Positions 1 through 7,567 of a stretch of 24,342 bases of DNA are shown here, piece after piece; position 1 is the stretch's first letter; each line of letters starts with the position of its first letter. The notes beneath the pieces are model-generated. The model saw only the letters and a program-made list of their open reading frames with translations, was not told the DNA's origin and did not search any database. A program made the translations under genes and the position numbers. Origin of the DNA: Pseudomonadota bacterium (lineage in GTDB: Bacteria > Pseudomonadota > Gammaproteobacteria > Burkholderiales > Burkholderiaceae_C); contig JAEZLX010000179.1 of assembly GCA_023415035.1 (NCBI GenBank), positions 1 to 24,342 on the forward strand, in the 5' to 3' direction.

Positions 1-1322
1 GGGCCGCCGTGGATGCGGCTGCCAAGGCATTTCCCGCCTGGGCCGCACTGGGCCCGGGCGAGCGCCGCGCCATGCTGCTCAAGGCCGCGGACGCGCTGGA
101 TGCGCGGGCGCAGGACTTCATTGACGCCATGGCCGCCGAAACCGGCGCCAGTGGCGTGTGGGCCGGCTTCAACGTGCACCTGTCTGCCGACATGCTGCGC
201 GAGGCAGCCGCGATCACCACGCAGGTGAGCGGCGAGGTCATTCCGTCCAACGTGCCGGGCAGCCTGGCGATGGCACAGCGTGTGCCCGCGGGCGTGGTGC
301 TGGGCATCGCGCCGTGGAACGCGCCGGTCATCCTGGCCACGCGCGCCATCGCCACGCCGCTGGCCTGCGGCAACACCGTGGTGCTCAAGGGCTCCGAGCT
401 GAGCCCGCGCACCCACGGCCTGATCATCGAGTCCCTGCAGCAGGCCGGCCTGCCCGCGGGCGTGGTCAACTTCGTGACCAACGCGCCGGCCGATGCCGGC
501 GCCGTGGTGGAAGCCATGATCGCCCACCCCGCGGTGCGCCGCGTGAACTTCACCGGATCGACCAAGGTCGGCCGCATCATCGCCACCACCTGCGCCAAGT
601 ACCTCAAGCAGGCCGTGCTGGAGCTTGGCGGCAAGGCGCCTTTCGTGGTGCTCGATGACGCGGATCTCGACGCGGCCGTGGATGCCGCCGCCTTCGGCAG
701 CTTCATGAACTCGGGCCAGATCTGCATGTCCACCGAGCGCATCATCGTCGACGAGGCGGTGGCCGATGCCTTCGTGGAAAAGCTCGTGGCCAAGACCCGC
801 GGCCTGCCGCTGGGTGACCCGCGCAAGGGCCCCGTGGTGCTGGGCTCCGTGGTGGACATGGCCACGGTCGAGCGCTGCAACCGCCTGATCGACGACGCGC
901 TGGCCAAGGGCGCGAAGCTGCTTTGCGGCGGCAAGGCCGACAGCACGCTTGTGCCGGCCACGCTGCTGGACAACGTGACGCCCGAGATGGAGATCTACCG
1001 CGAGGAGAGCTTCGGTCCGGTCAAGCCCATCGTGCGCGTCAAGGGCGTGGACGAGGCGGTGGCCTGTGCCAACGACAACGAGTTCGGCCTGTCGGCGGCG
1101 GTCTTCGGCCGTGACGCCGCCCGTGCCTATGCCGTGGCCCAGCGCATCGAGTCCGGCATCTGCCACGTCAACGGCCCCACCGTGCACGACGAGGCGCAAA
1201 TGCCTTTCGGCGGCGTCAAGGCCTCGGGCTACGGCCGCTTCGGTGGCCGTGCCGGCATCGAAGCCTTTACCGAGCTGCGCTGGATCACGATCCAGCACGC
1301 GCCGCGCCACTACCCGTTCTGA
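1..1322 (+). CDS. Aromatic aldehyde dehydrogenase (salicylaldehyde/benzaldehyde type), 5' truncated by window edge
   Basis: NAD(P)-dependent aldehyde dehydrogenase, oxidising an aldehyde (probably aromatic) to its acid in the cytoplasm. The frame runs open to the window edge (first full codon at 3). The GTG at 9 lies inside the family's AFPAW region, so roughly the first 40-50 residues are missing. Counting from that GTG, I see the cofactor/transition-state motif APWN (N104), K127 in VVLKGSE, the FTGST turn (181-185), the general base E205 in LELGGK and the catalytic C239 in GQICMS. The stretch around WAGFNVHL and IPSNVPGS resembles salicylaldehyde dehydrogenases (NahF-like) and related benzaldehyde/vanillin dehydrogenases; exact substrate is unknown. 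A strong terminator follows at 1377. With MobA at 4315 it could feed hydroxybenzaldehyde into 3-hydroxybenzoate, which is inference. Family assignment is very sure, substrate is not. Confidence 0.93.
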   Translation, partial: AAVDAAAKAFPAWAALGPGERRAMLLKAADALDARAQDFIDAMAAETGASGVWAGFNVHLSADMLREAAAITTQVSGEVIPSNVPGSLAMAQRVPAGVVLGIAPWNAPVILATRAIATPLACGNTVVLKGSELSPRTHGLIIESLQQAGLPAGVVNFVTNAPADAGAVVEAMIAHPAVRRVNFTGSTKVGRIIATTCAKYLKQAVLELGGKAPFVVLDDADLDAAVDAAAFGSFMNSGQICMSTERIIVDEAVADAFVEKLVAKTRGLPLGDPRKGPVVLGSVVDMATVERCNRLIDDALAKGAKLLCGGKADSTLVPATLLDNVTPEMEIYREESFGPVKPIVRVKGVDEAVACANDNEFGLSAAVFGRDAARAYAVAQRIESGICHVNGPTVHDEAQMPFGGVKASGYGRFGGRAGIEAFTELRWITIQHAPRHYPF

Positions 1323-1376
1323 TGGTGTGAATGCCGGCGCCCCTGGCCATGGTGGGCGCCGAAGACGCGATCAGCG

Positions 1377-1405
1377 GGCGGCCGATGCATCGGCCGCCTT
1401 TTTTT
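1377..1405 (+). terminator. Rho-independent terminator after the aldehyde dehydrogenase gene
   Basis: A perfect 22-bp palindrome (1377-1398, arms GGCGGCCGAT/ATCGGCCGCC meeting at the centre) is followed at once by seven T residues (1399-1405) on the plus strand. It lies 55 bases after the dehydrogenase stop. A second inverted repeat, GGCGCCC at 1336-1342 and GGGCGCC at 1354-1360, precedes it and has no T tract. No T-run is present on the minus side, so it serves only the plus-strand gene. Confidence 0.9.
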
Positions 1406-1435
1406 GTTCCGGTTTGCCGGGCACGGGCCCAGGCG

Positions 1436-2302
1436 TCAATCGGCGCCGGTGGCCTTGGGCAGGTCCGCGCGGCGGCTCCATTCGCTCCAGCTGCCGGCAT
1501 ACAGGCTGGCCGGTGGCAGGCCGGCGATCTCCATCGCCAGCACGTTGGGTGTGGCGCTGACGCCGCTGCCGCAGTAGTGGATGACCTCAGCCTGCCCCAG
1601 GCGGTCGCCCAGCAGGGCTTCGAATTCGGCGCGCAGCTCGGCGGGTGACTTGAAGCGGCCGTCCTCCCGCAGATTGGTGCCGAACGGTCGGTTCAGCGCG
1701 CCGGGGATGTGTCCTGCGACTGCATCAAGCGGTTCGACCTCGCCGCGATAGCGCTCGGGCGCGCGCGCATCGACGAGCGCGTGGCCGGGGGAACCCAGAT
1801 GCCTCGACACGTAATGCGTGTCGACCAGTTTGACCAGTGGCGCCTGCAGCGTGAAGCTGCCCGGCGCGCGCGGGGGCTCCTCGCCCGAAGCGGTGGCGAA
1901 ACCGGCGGCCTTCCAGGCCTGCAGGCCGCCGTCAAGCACCTTGACGTTGGCATGGCCGATCCAGCGCAGCATCCACCACAGGCGCCCGACGAAGTTCATG
2001 CGGTTGCGGTCGTAGACGACGACCAGCGTGTCGGGAGACAGACCCTTCTGCGCGGCCCAGCGGGCGACCTGCTCGCGCTGTGGCAGGGGATGGCGGCCAC
2101 CGGAGGCGCCTTCTTCCTCGCTCGTGCTGAGCTCGCTGTCCAGGTCCACATGCACCGCGCCGGGCACGTGTTCTTCCAGGAATGCCTTGTGGCCGTTGGC
2201 CGGGTTGCCGAGGTCGAAGCTGCCGTCCAGGATCAGCAGGGGGGCGCCGCTGGCTTGTGCCTGCTGCAGCTGTTCGGCGGAGATCAGGGGAGAGTGGGGC
2301 AT
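1436..2302 (-). CDS. sseA: 3-mercaptopyruvate sulfurtransferase / rhodanese (SseA-like)
   Basis: Two-domain sulfurtransferase of 288 residues, the usual length for the family. It transfers sulfur from 3-mercaptopyruvate (or thiosulfate) to an acceptor such as cyanide or thioredoxin. The N-terminal inactive rhodanese domain (about 1-150) contains the conserved PGAVHVDLD and VVVYDR segments. The C-terminal domain carries the active-site loop CGSGVSA with the persulfide-forming cysteine at C244. The CGSG[VT]-type loop is the signature of mercaptopyruvate sulfurtransferases rather than thiosulfate rhodaneses (CRxGx[RT]). The start at 2302 has only a weak Shine-Dalgarno but fits the N-terminus of relatives. 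It stands alone, convergent with the aldehyde dehydrogenase and divergent from the Bug gene; nothing ties it to the catabolic genes. Confidence 0.9.
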   Translation of the reverse strand: MPHSPLISAEQLQQAQASGAPLLILDGSFDLGNPANGHKAFLEEHVPGAVHVDLDSELSTSEEEGASGGRHPLPQREQVARWAAQKGLSPDTLVVVYDRNRMNFVGRLWWMLRWIGHANVKVLDGGLQAWKAAGFATASGEEPPRAPGSFTLQAPLVKLVDTHYVSRHLGSPGHALVDARAPERYRGEVEPLDAVAGHIPGALNRPFGTNLREDGRFKSPAELRAEFEALLGDRLGQAEVIHYCGSGVSATPNVLAMEIAGLPPASLYAGSWSEWSRRADLPKATGAD

Positions 2303-2751
2303 GGATGGGTGCTCACGTCAGAAAGTTTGCCGGAAATGGCCGGAAGCGCGGGGGCTTGTCTCTGCATTGTTCCTGATACGGGCGGGTGGATCGTCGCATT
2401 TTTTGCCGAGCGGGCGAATGATCGTGCAGGTCATGACGATGGATCTGCTTCATTGGCCGTGGCTTGCAAGTGGGCGGTGTCGGCGCGGAAGGCGTGAGCT
2501 GATGGAAGGTAGTTAGCAGCAGTTGTTTTTGTTAGGTTATTAATCTAATGGGATGGCGATGGAGATCGATAGATCTGCTGCTTTTTCTGCGTATATTGGC
2601 TTCGACTGGCCAGTTTTTTCTGTTTTTTGACTCGATTAAAAAAGTAGGAACCTAATAAAAATCCGATACACTCCCGGCAGAAGCGAAGGGCTGCCGGCCT
2701 GGTGAACGCCGGGTGCGGGCAGCCAATTCCGTGGCAATCCGAGGAGACAAC
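2303..2751. promoter_or_regulatory. Divergent intergenic region (sulfurtransferase / Bug receptor) with AT-rich promoter zone
   Basis: 449 bases without a credible gene. The half near the sulfurtransferase is GC-rich; 2515-2665 is markedly AT-rich compared with the rest of the window and is the likely promoter zone for the Bug gene. Candidate elements seen: TTGACT (2627-2632) followed 18 bases later by CCTAAT (2651-2656); a partial palindrome TTAG-N9-CTAA within about 2533-2549; and a hairpin CCGGCAG (2674-2680) / CTGCCGG (2691-2697) in the presumed leader. A good Shine-Dalgarno (GAGGAGA) lies just before the ATG at 2752. Promoter boxes are only partial matches. Confidence 0.4.
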
Positions 2752-3726
2752 ATGAACGTGACGCGTCGCGCCGTGCTGGCCATGCCGCTGGGCCTGCTCG
2801 CCCCCGCCTTGCATGCACAAAGCCTGCCTCAGCAGGCCAGGCTGCTGGTGGGATTTCCGCCAGGGGCTGGTGCCGATCTGGTGGCGCGCCAGCTGTCGGT
2901 CCATCTGGCCGGCAAGCTGGCGCCTTCGGTGATCGTGGACAACAAGCCCGGAGGCATGGCGCTGATCGCGGCGCAGGCGGCGGTGGCCGCTGTGCCGGAC
3001 GGCTCTACGTTGCTGCTCAACCCGAGCGCGGCATTTACCGTGACGCCCCATGCGGTGCGCAAGATGGCGTTCTCGCCTTTCGACGATCTCACGCCGGTGA
3101 GCCAGGTGTGCCGCTACGAGCTGGGCTTTGCCGTTGGCCCGGCCGTGCCGGCGTCGGTCACGAGCCTTTCTCAGTTCGTGGCATGGGCGCGCGAACAGAA
3201 GACGCCGCTGGCCTACGGATCGCCCGGCGCGGGGTCGAGCATCCACTTCATGGCCCACGCGTTCAACAGCAGCCAGCAGCTGAACATGCTGCACGTGCCC
3301 TACAAGGGTGCGTCCCAGGTGGTCACCGACATGCTGGGCGGGCAGATCGCCGCCGGCGCAGGTTCCCTGCCCGCGCTGATGGCCCAGGCCAAGGGTGGCC
3401 GCATCCGCGTGCTGGCCAGCACCGGCCGCGGGCGCTCGCGCTACTTCCCCGAGATCCCGACCTTCGAGGAGCAAGGTTTCGAGGGACTGGACATGCGCGA
3501 ATGGCACGGCATCTACGTGGGCGGCAAGCCCGCCGGGCAAGTGCTCGAGCGGCTGGTGTCGGTTGTGCACGAGGTGGTTCGCACGCCGGCATTTGTCGAG
3601 GCGCTGGGCCGCATGGGGTTCGAGGCCGTGTCGTCCACCCCGCGGGAGCTCGATGCGCTGGGCCGAGCGGATTCGGCCCGCTGGGAAAACATCGTCAAGT
3701 CGTCCGGATTCGTCGCCGACGTCTGA
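2752..3726 (+). CDS. Bug-family (TctC-like) periplasmic solute-binding protein
   Basis: Tripartite-tricarboxylate-type extracytoplasmic receptor of 324 residues, normal length for Bug proteins. The N-terminus MNVTRRAVLAM...ALHAQ is a signal peptide with cleavage probable after residue 22; the twin arginine makes Tat export possible but not certain. The mature protein has the family features: GFPPGAGADLVAR near the start (first ligand loop), a GSPGAGSSIHF segment, VPYKG and DMLGGQI in the middle, and EIPTFEEQGFEG near the C-terminus. The ATG at 2752 is chosen because GAGGAGA sits directly upstream. No TctA/TctB membrane partners are nearby, as for most Burkholderiales Bug proteins. Its position beside mobR/mobA suggests an aromatic acid ligand, which is inference. 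Its stop codon abuts the stop codon of the convergent MarR gene with no spacing. Confidence 0.92.
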   Translation: MNVTRRAVLAMPLGLLAPALHAQSLPQQARLLVGFPPGAGADLVARQLSVHLAGKLAPSVIVDNKPGGMALIAAQAAVAAVPDGSTLLLNPSAAFTVTPHAVRKMAFSPFDDLTPVSQVCRYELGFAVGPAVPASVTSLSQFVAWAREQKTPLAYGSPGAGSSIHFMAHAFNSSQQLNMLHVPYKGASQVVTDMLGGQIAAGAGSLPALMAQAKGGRIRVLASTGRGRSRYFPEIPTFEEQGFEGLDMREWHGIYVGGKPAGQVLERLVSVVHEVVRTPAFVEALGRMGFEAVSSTPRELDALGRADSARWENIVKSSGFVADV

Positions 3727-4152
3727 TCAGGCCTGGCGGTCCAGAACTTTCCGCGCCAGCCGGAAGAAGCGTTCGCGCTCGGCCTGGCCCAAGGGTTGCA
3801 GGATGTCGTCCTGCACCTGGCGCACAATGGGTAGCAGGGCCGTGTAGATGCGCGTACCCTCCTCGGTGAGGGACAGTTCGCGCGCACGCCGGTCGCGCTC
3901 GCTCACCACGCGTCGCACCCAGCCCTTGTGTTCGAGCCGGTCGATCACGCCGCCGATGGTGGCGCGGTCGTAGGCAATCATCTCGGCCACGCGCGCCTGG
4001 TCGGTGCCCGGGTTGGCATGGATGGCGTCGAGGGCGGCGAACTGCACGGAGGTCAGATCGTGGCCCGCCGCCTGCGTCAGTTGGGCGAAGACCTGGGTGG
4101 ACAACTGGTGCATGCGGCGGATGAGGTGCCCGGGCATGTCGAGTGATTCCAT
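3727..4152 (-). CDS. mobR: MarR-family transcriptional regulator, probable MobR (controls mobA)
   Basis: Winged helix-turn-helix repressor of 141 residues. The HTH lies at about 52-75 (DQARVAEMIAYDRATIGGVIDRL) and the wing at about 79-95, with the MarR hallmark SERDRRARELSLTEEG. The start MESLDMPGH is preferred over an upstream ATG because GGAG lies 8 bases before it. The gene is divergent from the 3-hydroxybenzoate hydroxylase gene, the same arrangement as mobR/mobA of Comamonas testosteroni, where MobR represses mobA and is released by 3-hydroxybenzoate (established for that system, from memory). By analogy this protein should bind the direct repeats at 4210-4256. MarR membership is certain; the MobR name rests on context. 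Confidence 0.85.
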   Translation of the reverse strand: MESLDMPGHLIRRMHQLSTQVFAQLTQAAGHDLTSVQFAALDAIHANPGTDQARVAEMIAYDRATIGGVIDRLEHKGWVRRVVSERDRRARELSLTEEGTRIYTALLPIVRQVQDDILQPLGQAERERFFRLARKVLDRQA

Positions 4153-4209
4153 CTTCGTGCTCCGTTGGAAGGTCATGCCGGCATTGTGCAGGTTCGCGGT
4201 GGCGTTCAA

Positions 4210-4260
4210 TTGGTAAGTGTACATACGGTATTGACGCCGATTAGTAAGTATAGATATTAT
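4210..4260 (+). promoter_or_regulatory. mobA promoter with two phased direct repeats (candidate MobR operators)
   Basis: The -35 element TTGACG (4231-4236) and the -10 element TATTAT (4255-4260) are 18 bases apart and face mobA. Two copies of TTRGTAAGTRTAnATA occur at 4210-4225 and 4241-4256, starting 31 bases apart, about three helical turns. The downstream copy fills the spacer between -35 and -10, and the upstream copy lies just before -35, as expected for a repressor that blocks polymerase. Within each copy GTAAGT...AC/AT is weakly palindromic, suiting a MarR dimer. An ATGCCGGCAT palindrome (4175-4184) lies closer to mobR. Confidence 0.65.
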
Positions 4261-4314
4261 TCGCCGTCGCGCCGGAGGATCGACCGCGGCGCCCGTCAAC
4301 CCAAGGAGACTGGA

Positions 4315-6225
4315 ATGCAGTTCTACAGAGATGGCTTTCGGGGCGGCAACCCCGACATCAAGCAGGCCGCGCCGAACCGGCGCAACCGTGGCGTCAACGA
4401 GCCGCTGCCCGAGAAGGTGGACGTGCTCATCGCCGGTACCGGGCCCGCGGGACTGTGCCTGGCCGCGCAGCTGTCCCAGTTCCCCGGGATCGAGACGATG
4501 ATCGTCGAGCGCATGCCCGGCAACATCATCAAGGGCAAGGCCGACGGCATCAACACGCGCACCATGGAAATGTTCCAAGCCTTCGGCTTCGCCGACAAGG
4601 TCAAACGCGAGACCTACTGGGTCAACCAGACCGCGTTCTGGATGCCCGACCCCGCCAACCCCGACCACATCAAGCGCGTCGGCCGTGTGCAGGACGTGGC
4701 CGACGACAGCTCGGAGATGCCGCACATCCTGATCAACCAGGCGCGCCTGCACGAGCTGTTCCTGGAAGTGATGAAAAACTCGCCCTCGCGCCTGGAGCCC
4801 GACTACGGCTGGGAGGTGGTGGGCGTGACGGTCGACCCGACGACCGACGACCACCCGGTGACGGTGACGCTGAAGGATTCGGTCGGTGTCAACTGGTGGG
4901 CCACACGCACGGTGCGTGCCAACTACGTGGTGGGCTGCGACGGCGCCCACTCCGCGGTGCGCAAGGCGATCGGTGGCGAACTGCACGGCGACGCCGCGCA
5001 CCAGGCCTGGGGCGTGATGGACATCCTGGCCAACACCGACTTCCCCGACGTACGCCAGAAGTGCCTGGTCTCGTCGGCCGGCGAGGGCAACGTGCTGATC
5101 CTGCCGCGCGAAGGCGGCTATCTGTTCCGCATGTACGTGGAGCTGGACAAGCTGCGCCCCGACGAGCGTGCGGCACACCGCAAGTTTACGCAGGACGACA
5201 TGATCGCCGCGGCCAACCGCATCCTGCGCCCCTACATGCTGGACGTGAAGGAAGTGGTCTGGTGGTCGGTCTACGACATCGGCCACAGCATCACCGACAA
5301 GTTCGACGACGTGCCCGAGGGCGAGAACCGCAACCCGCGCGTGTTCACCGCGGGCGATGCCTGCCACACCCACTCGCCCAAGGCCGGACAGGGCATGAAC
5401 GTGTCGATGCAGGACACCTTCAACCTGGGCTGGAAGCTGATCCACGTGCTGCAAGGCCGTGCCGACGCGAGCCTGTTGCGCACCTACTCGAAGGAGCGCC
5501 ACCTCGAGGCCAAGCGGCTGGTCGAGACCGACCACGAATGGGCGCGCATCATGTCGGCGCCCACCACCCCGGAGGAACGCGAAGGCAAGGTGGAACCGCG
5601 CATCATCCGCCAGTTCAAGGCCAACCTGGAATTCACGGGGGGCCTGGCGGTGCACTACGAGCCCTCGGGCATCATCGGTGCGCCGACCTGGCAGGAGCTG
5701 GCCAGGGGCCAGGTGATCGGCAAACGCTTCCATTCGGCGCCCGTGGTGCGTCTGGCCGATGCCAAGCAGATGCAGCTGGGTCACGCCGCGCAGGCCGACG
5801 CGCGCTGGCGCATCTACGCCTTCGCGGGCAAGGCCGACAGTTCGGCGCCGGGCTCGGCCATCCATCGCCTGGCCGACTGGCTGGAGAAGGACCCGGCCTC
5901 GCCGGTGGTGCGCCACACGCGGCCTGGTGAGGACATCGACGCCGTGATCGATGTTCGCGCCGTGTTCCAGCAGACCTTCGAGGAGCTGGACTACGGCAGC
6001 ATGCCTTCGCTGCTCAAGCCGCGCACCGGCAAGCTGGGCCTGCAGGACCACACCAAGGTGTTCTGCGTGGACCACAAGGGTCTGGGCGACATTTTCGACA
6101 TGCGCGGCATCGACCGCGAGCGCGGCTGCATGATCGTGGTCCGGCCCGACCAGTACGTCGCGCATGTGCTGCCGCTTGACGGATTTGGCGAACTCTCGGC
6201 CTTTTTCGCGGGCATCCTGAAGTGA
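4315..6225 (+). CDS. mobA: FAD-dependent aromatic hydroxylase, probable 3-hydroxybenzoate 4-monooxygenase (MobA)
   Basis: Single-component flavoprotein hydroxylase of 636 residues, matching MobA (about 639) and phenol 2-monooxygenases. Expected reaction: 3-hydroxybenzoate + NADPH + O2 to protocatechuate in the cytoplasm. Seen in order: FAD-binding GTGPAG (41-46), ADG (D77) and PHILINQ (H137), the CDGAHS motif (208-213), RQK (K249), the second FAD motif AGDACHTHSP (346-355) and, after about 430, the thioredoxin-fold C-terminal domain ending in VVRPDQYVAHVLPLDG. D77, H137 and K249 fall where I remember the substrate-pocket residues of the C. testosteroni enzyme. The start at 4315 has AAGGAGA six bases upstream. 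It is divergent from a MarR gene and followed by hupB. Phenol or other hydroxybenzoate hydroxylation is the alternative. Confidence 0.85.
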   Translation: MQFYRDGFRGGNPDIKQAAPNRRNRGVNEPLPEKVDVLIAGTGPAGLCLAAQLSQFPGIETMIVERMPGNIIKGKADGINTRTMEMFQAFGFADKVKRETYWVNQTAFWMPDPANPDHIKRVGRVQDVADDSSEMPHILINQARLHELFLEVMKNSPSRLEPDYGWEVVGVTVDPTTDDHPVTVTLKDSVGVNWWATRTVRANYVVGCDGAHSAVRKAIGGELHGDAAHQAWGVMDILANTDFPDVRQKCLVSSAGEGNVLILPREGGYLFRMYVELDKLRPDERAAHRKFTQDDMIAAANRILRPYMLDVKEVVWWSVYDIGHSITDKFDDVPEGENRNPRVFTAGDACHTHSPKAGQGMNVSMQDTFNLGWKLIHVLQGRADASLLRTYSKERHLEAKRLVETDHEWARIMSAPTTPEEREGKVEPRIIRQFKANLEFTGGLAVHYEPSGIIGAPTWQELARGQVIGKRFHSAPVVRLADAKQMQLGHAAQADARWRIYAFAGKADSSAPGSAIHRLADWLEKDPASPVVRHTRPGEDIDAVIDVRAVFQQTFEELDYGSMPSLLKPRTGKLGLQDHTKVFCVDHKGLGDIFDMRGIDRERGCMIVVRPDQYVAHVLPLDGFGELSAFFAGILK

Positions 6226-6236
6226 TTCCGGCCCGA

Positions 6237-6255
6237 CGGGTGGTATAACCACCCG
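6237..6255 (+). promoter_or_regulatory. Perfect hairpin upstream of hupB containing a TATAAC box
   Basis: CGGGTGGT (6237-6244) pairs perfectly with ACCACCCG (6248-6255) around a three-base ATA loop. The top of the hairpin spells TATAAC, a plausible -10 for hupB (ATG at 6289), but no good -35 is seen 16-18 bases upstream. It starts 12 bases after the mobA stop and is followed by a pyrimidine-rich, not purely T, stretch, so it could instead act as a weak terminator for mobA. Both readings are inference. Confidence 0.4.
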
Positions 6256-6288
6256 CTTCTTCCCCTTCACTTTGGAGCTTTTGAAAAA

Positions 6289-6600
6289 ATGAACCGAGCC
6301 GAACTTGTCGAAATCCTGGCATCCAAGAACGATCTGTCCAAGGCCGCGGCCAACGCCGTGCTGGACACCCTGATCGAGACGATCCAGACGACCGTCAAGA
6401 AGGGCGACGCCGTTCAGCTGGTGGGCTTCGGCACCTTCAAGGCTGTCAAGCGCGCGGCCCGCGCCGGCAAGAACCCCGCCACCGGCGACAAGATCAAGAT
6501 CCCTGCCACGACGCTGCCCAAGTTCGTCCCGGGCGCCAAGTTCAAGGACGTCGTCGATCCCAAGGCGGCCAAGCGCCGCGCCGAGAAGGCCGGCAAGTAA
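6289..6600 (+). CDS. hupB: HU-family nucleoid-associated DNA-binding protein
   Basis: HU/IHF-fold protein of 103 residues, slightly longer than the usual 90. It has the helical dimerisation part MNRAELVEILASKNDLSK... (1-40), the GFGTF turn, and the DNA-binding arm with the GKNPATGDKIKI signature including the intercalating proline. The C-terminus beyond the canonical end is lysine/arginine-rich (DPKAAKRRAEKAGK), a tail common in beta-proteobacterial HU proteins. It bends and compacts DNA as a dimer. TGGAG lies upstream of the ATG. It is a housekeeping gene with no visible functional link to mobA before it. HU is favoured over IHF because the arm lacks IHF subunit-specific features and the protein stands alone. 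Confidence 0.95.
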   Translation: MNRAELVEILASKNDLSKAAANAVLDTLIETIQTTVKKGDAVQLVGFGTFKAVKRAARAGKNPATGDKIKIPATTLPKFVPGAKFKDVVDPKAAKRRAEKAGK

Positions 6601-6615
6601 GCCGCCTTCCCCCAG

Positions 6616-6644
6616 CCCCGGGTCACGCGCGCGCAGTCCCGGGG
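6616..6644. terminator. GC-rich inverted repeat between convergent hupB and the beta-helix gene
   Basis: CCCCGGG (6616-6622) and CCCGGGG (6638-6644) form a 7-bp stem with a 15-base loop in the 60-base gap between two convergent genes. There is no T tract on either side, so intrinsic termination is doubtful. Confidence 0.3.
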
Positions 6645-6660
6645 CGCCCCAGTCCTGCTT

Positions 6661-7536
6661 TCAGGCCGTGGGTTCAGGGCCGGCCCAGTGGCCGCTCATG
6701 AGCCCGGCAGGACGCCCGATCGCCTGCACGCGCGCGCTGGATGGCCAGGCCTCGCACGGCACGGCCAGACCCGCATAGATCCCGTACCCGTCGCCAGCCC
6801 GGATCTCGTCCCCGGCCACCAGGCTTTCGCCTGCGCGGATGGCACCGCCGGCCTGCATCCGCCCATGGGCGAGGATGCCCCAGCCCGCCTCCAGGTGCCT
6901 GCCACAGAGCAGGTCGCCGCCGCACAGCAGCCCCAGGGACGCGCGCAGCTCGCCCGCGACGTCGATCGATCCGCGCACGCGCGCCGATCGCCCGAAGCGG
7001 ACGTCGGCCTTGCCGTGCAGGTCGTCCTCGATGTGGGCGTCGCCCTCGACGATGATGGCGTCGCCGGCGTGCAGGTGCCAGCGGCAGCGCAGCAGGCCCT
7101 GGATGCGGACGGTGCCGGCCACCTCGACCGCGCCTTCGACGCGCACATCGCCGCCGGTGCGCAGCGATCCGCCGCAGCGCACGCTCGCGCCGACGCGCAG
7201 GTCCTCTCCTGTGACCAGGTCTGCCCCGGTGCGCACCCCGTCGCGTGCCGATACCGTGCGGCCCGCCCGCAGCAGGCCGTCGACCTCGATCGGTCCGTTG
7301 ACTTCGACCGTGCCCGCGAAGACCAGGGCGTCGGTTTGCAGTGCGTCCAGCCGAAGCACCGCATCGGTGGGGCCGAATTGGTCGAGCAGCCAGCAGGCGT
7401 CGTCAACCCGGCCGTCGCGCACCAGCGCGTCGAGCAGGGGCTGATAGTCGCCTCCTTCGCCATGCGTGCGCAGCAGCCAGCGGAAGCCCGAGGCGCAGGG
7501 CCGCTTGGCCTTGATGAATTCTCGTGTCAGGTCCAT
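6661..7536 (-). CDS. Uncharacterised protein: C-x2-G-x2-W module fused to bactofilin-like beta-helix
   Basis: A 291-residue protein I cannot name. Residues 1-60 form a short helical-looking module with C14, G17 and W20 (RPCASGFRW) and a second conserved-looking block RVDDACWLLDQFG (43-55). Similar C..G..W / R.D.A.WLL modules recur at the N-terminus of many bacterial hypothetical proteins. Residues about 64-260 are a run of short strands with the rhythm G-x-V-x-V-x-G/A (for example VRVEGAVEVAG, VRIQGLL, IIVEGDAHIEDDL, VRGSIDVAGEL), typical of the right-handed beta-helix of bactofilins and polymer-forming proteins. No signal peptide or membrane segment is seen. The start at 7536 is chosen because GAGGAGG lies just upstream; the frame could open earlier at 7599 without support. 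It lies downstream of rnk, separated by 111 bases. Scaffold or polymer function is inference from the fold. Confidence 0.75.
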   Translation of the reverse strand: MDLTREFIKAKRPCASGFRWLLRTHGEGGDYQPLLDALVRDGRVDDACWLLDQFGPTDAVLRLDALQTDALVFAGTVEVNGPIEVDGLLRAGRTVSARDGVRTGADLVTGEDLRVGASVRCGGSLRTGGDVRVEGAVEVAGTVRIQGLLRCRWHLHAGDAIIVEGDAHIEDDLHGKADVRFGRSARVRGSIDVAGELRASLGLLCGGDLLCGRHLEAGWGILAHGRMQAGGAIRAGESLVAGDEIRAGDGYGIYAGLAVPCEAWPSSARVQAIGRPAGLMSGHWAGPEPTA

Positions 7537-7567
7537 CCTGATGTCCTCCTCGACAGTGGCGTTCGTT

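Noticed and set aside
9..11. GTG as the start of the aldehyde dehydrogenase
   Set aside because: The frame is open upstream and the residues before and after match the interior of the family, so the gene begins outside the window.
1336..1360. GGCGCCC/GGGCGCC inverted repeat as a separate terminator
   Set aside because: It lacks a T tract and lies just before a far better terminator.
3727..6270. 847-codon minus-strand frame opposite mobA that runs into the MarR gene
   Set aside because: Only the last 141 residues (MarR) are real; the rest is a His/Val/Ala-rich shadow of mobA, and a ribosome site supports the start at 4152.
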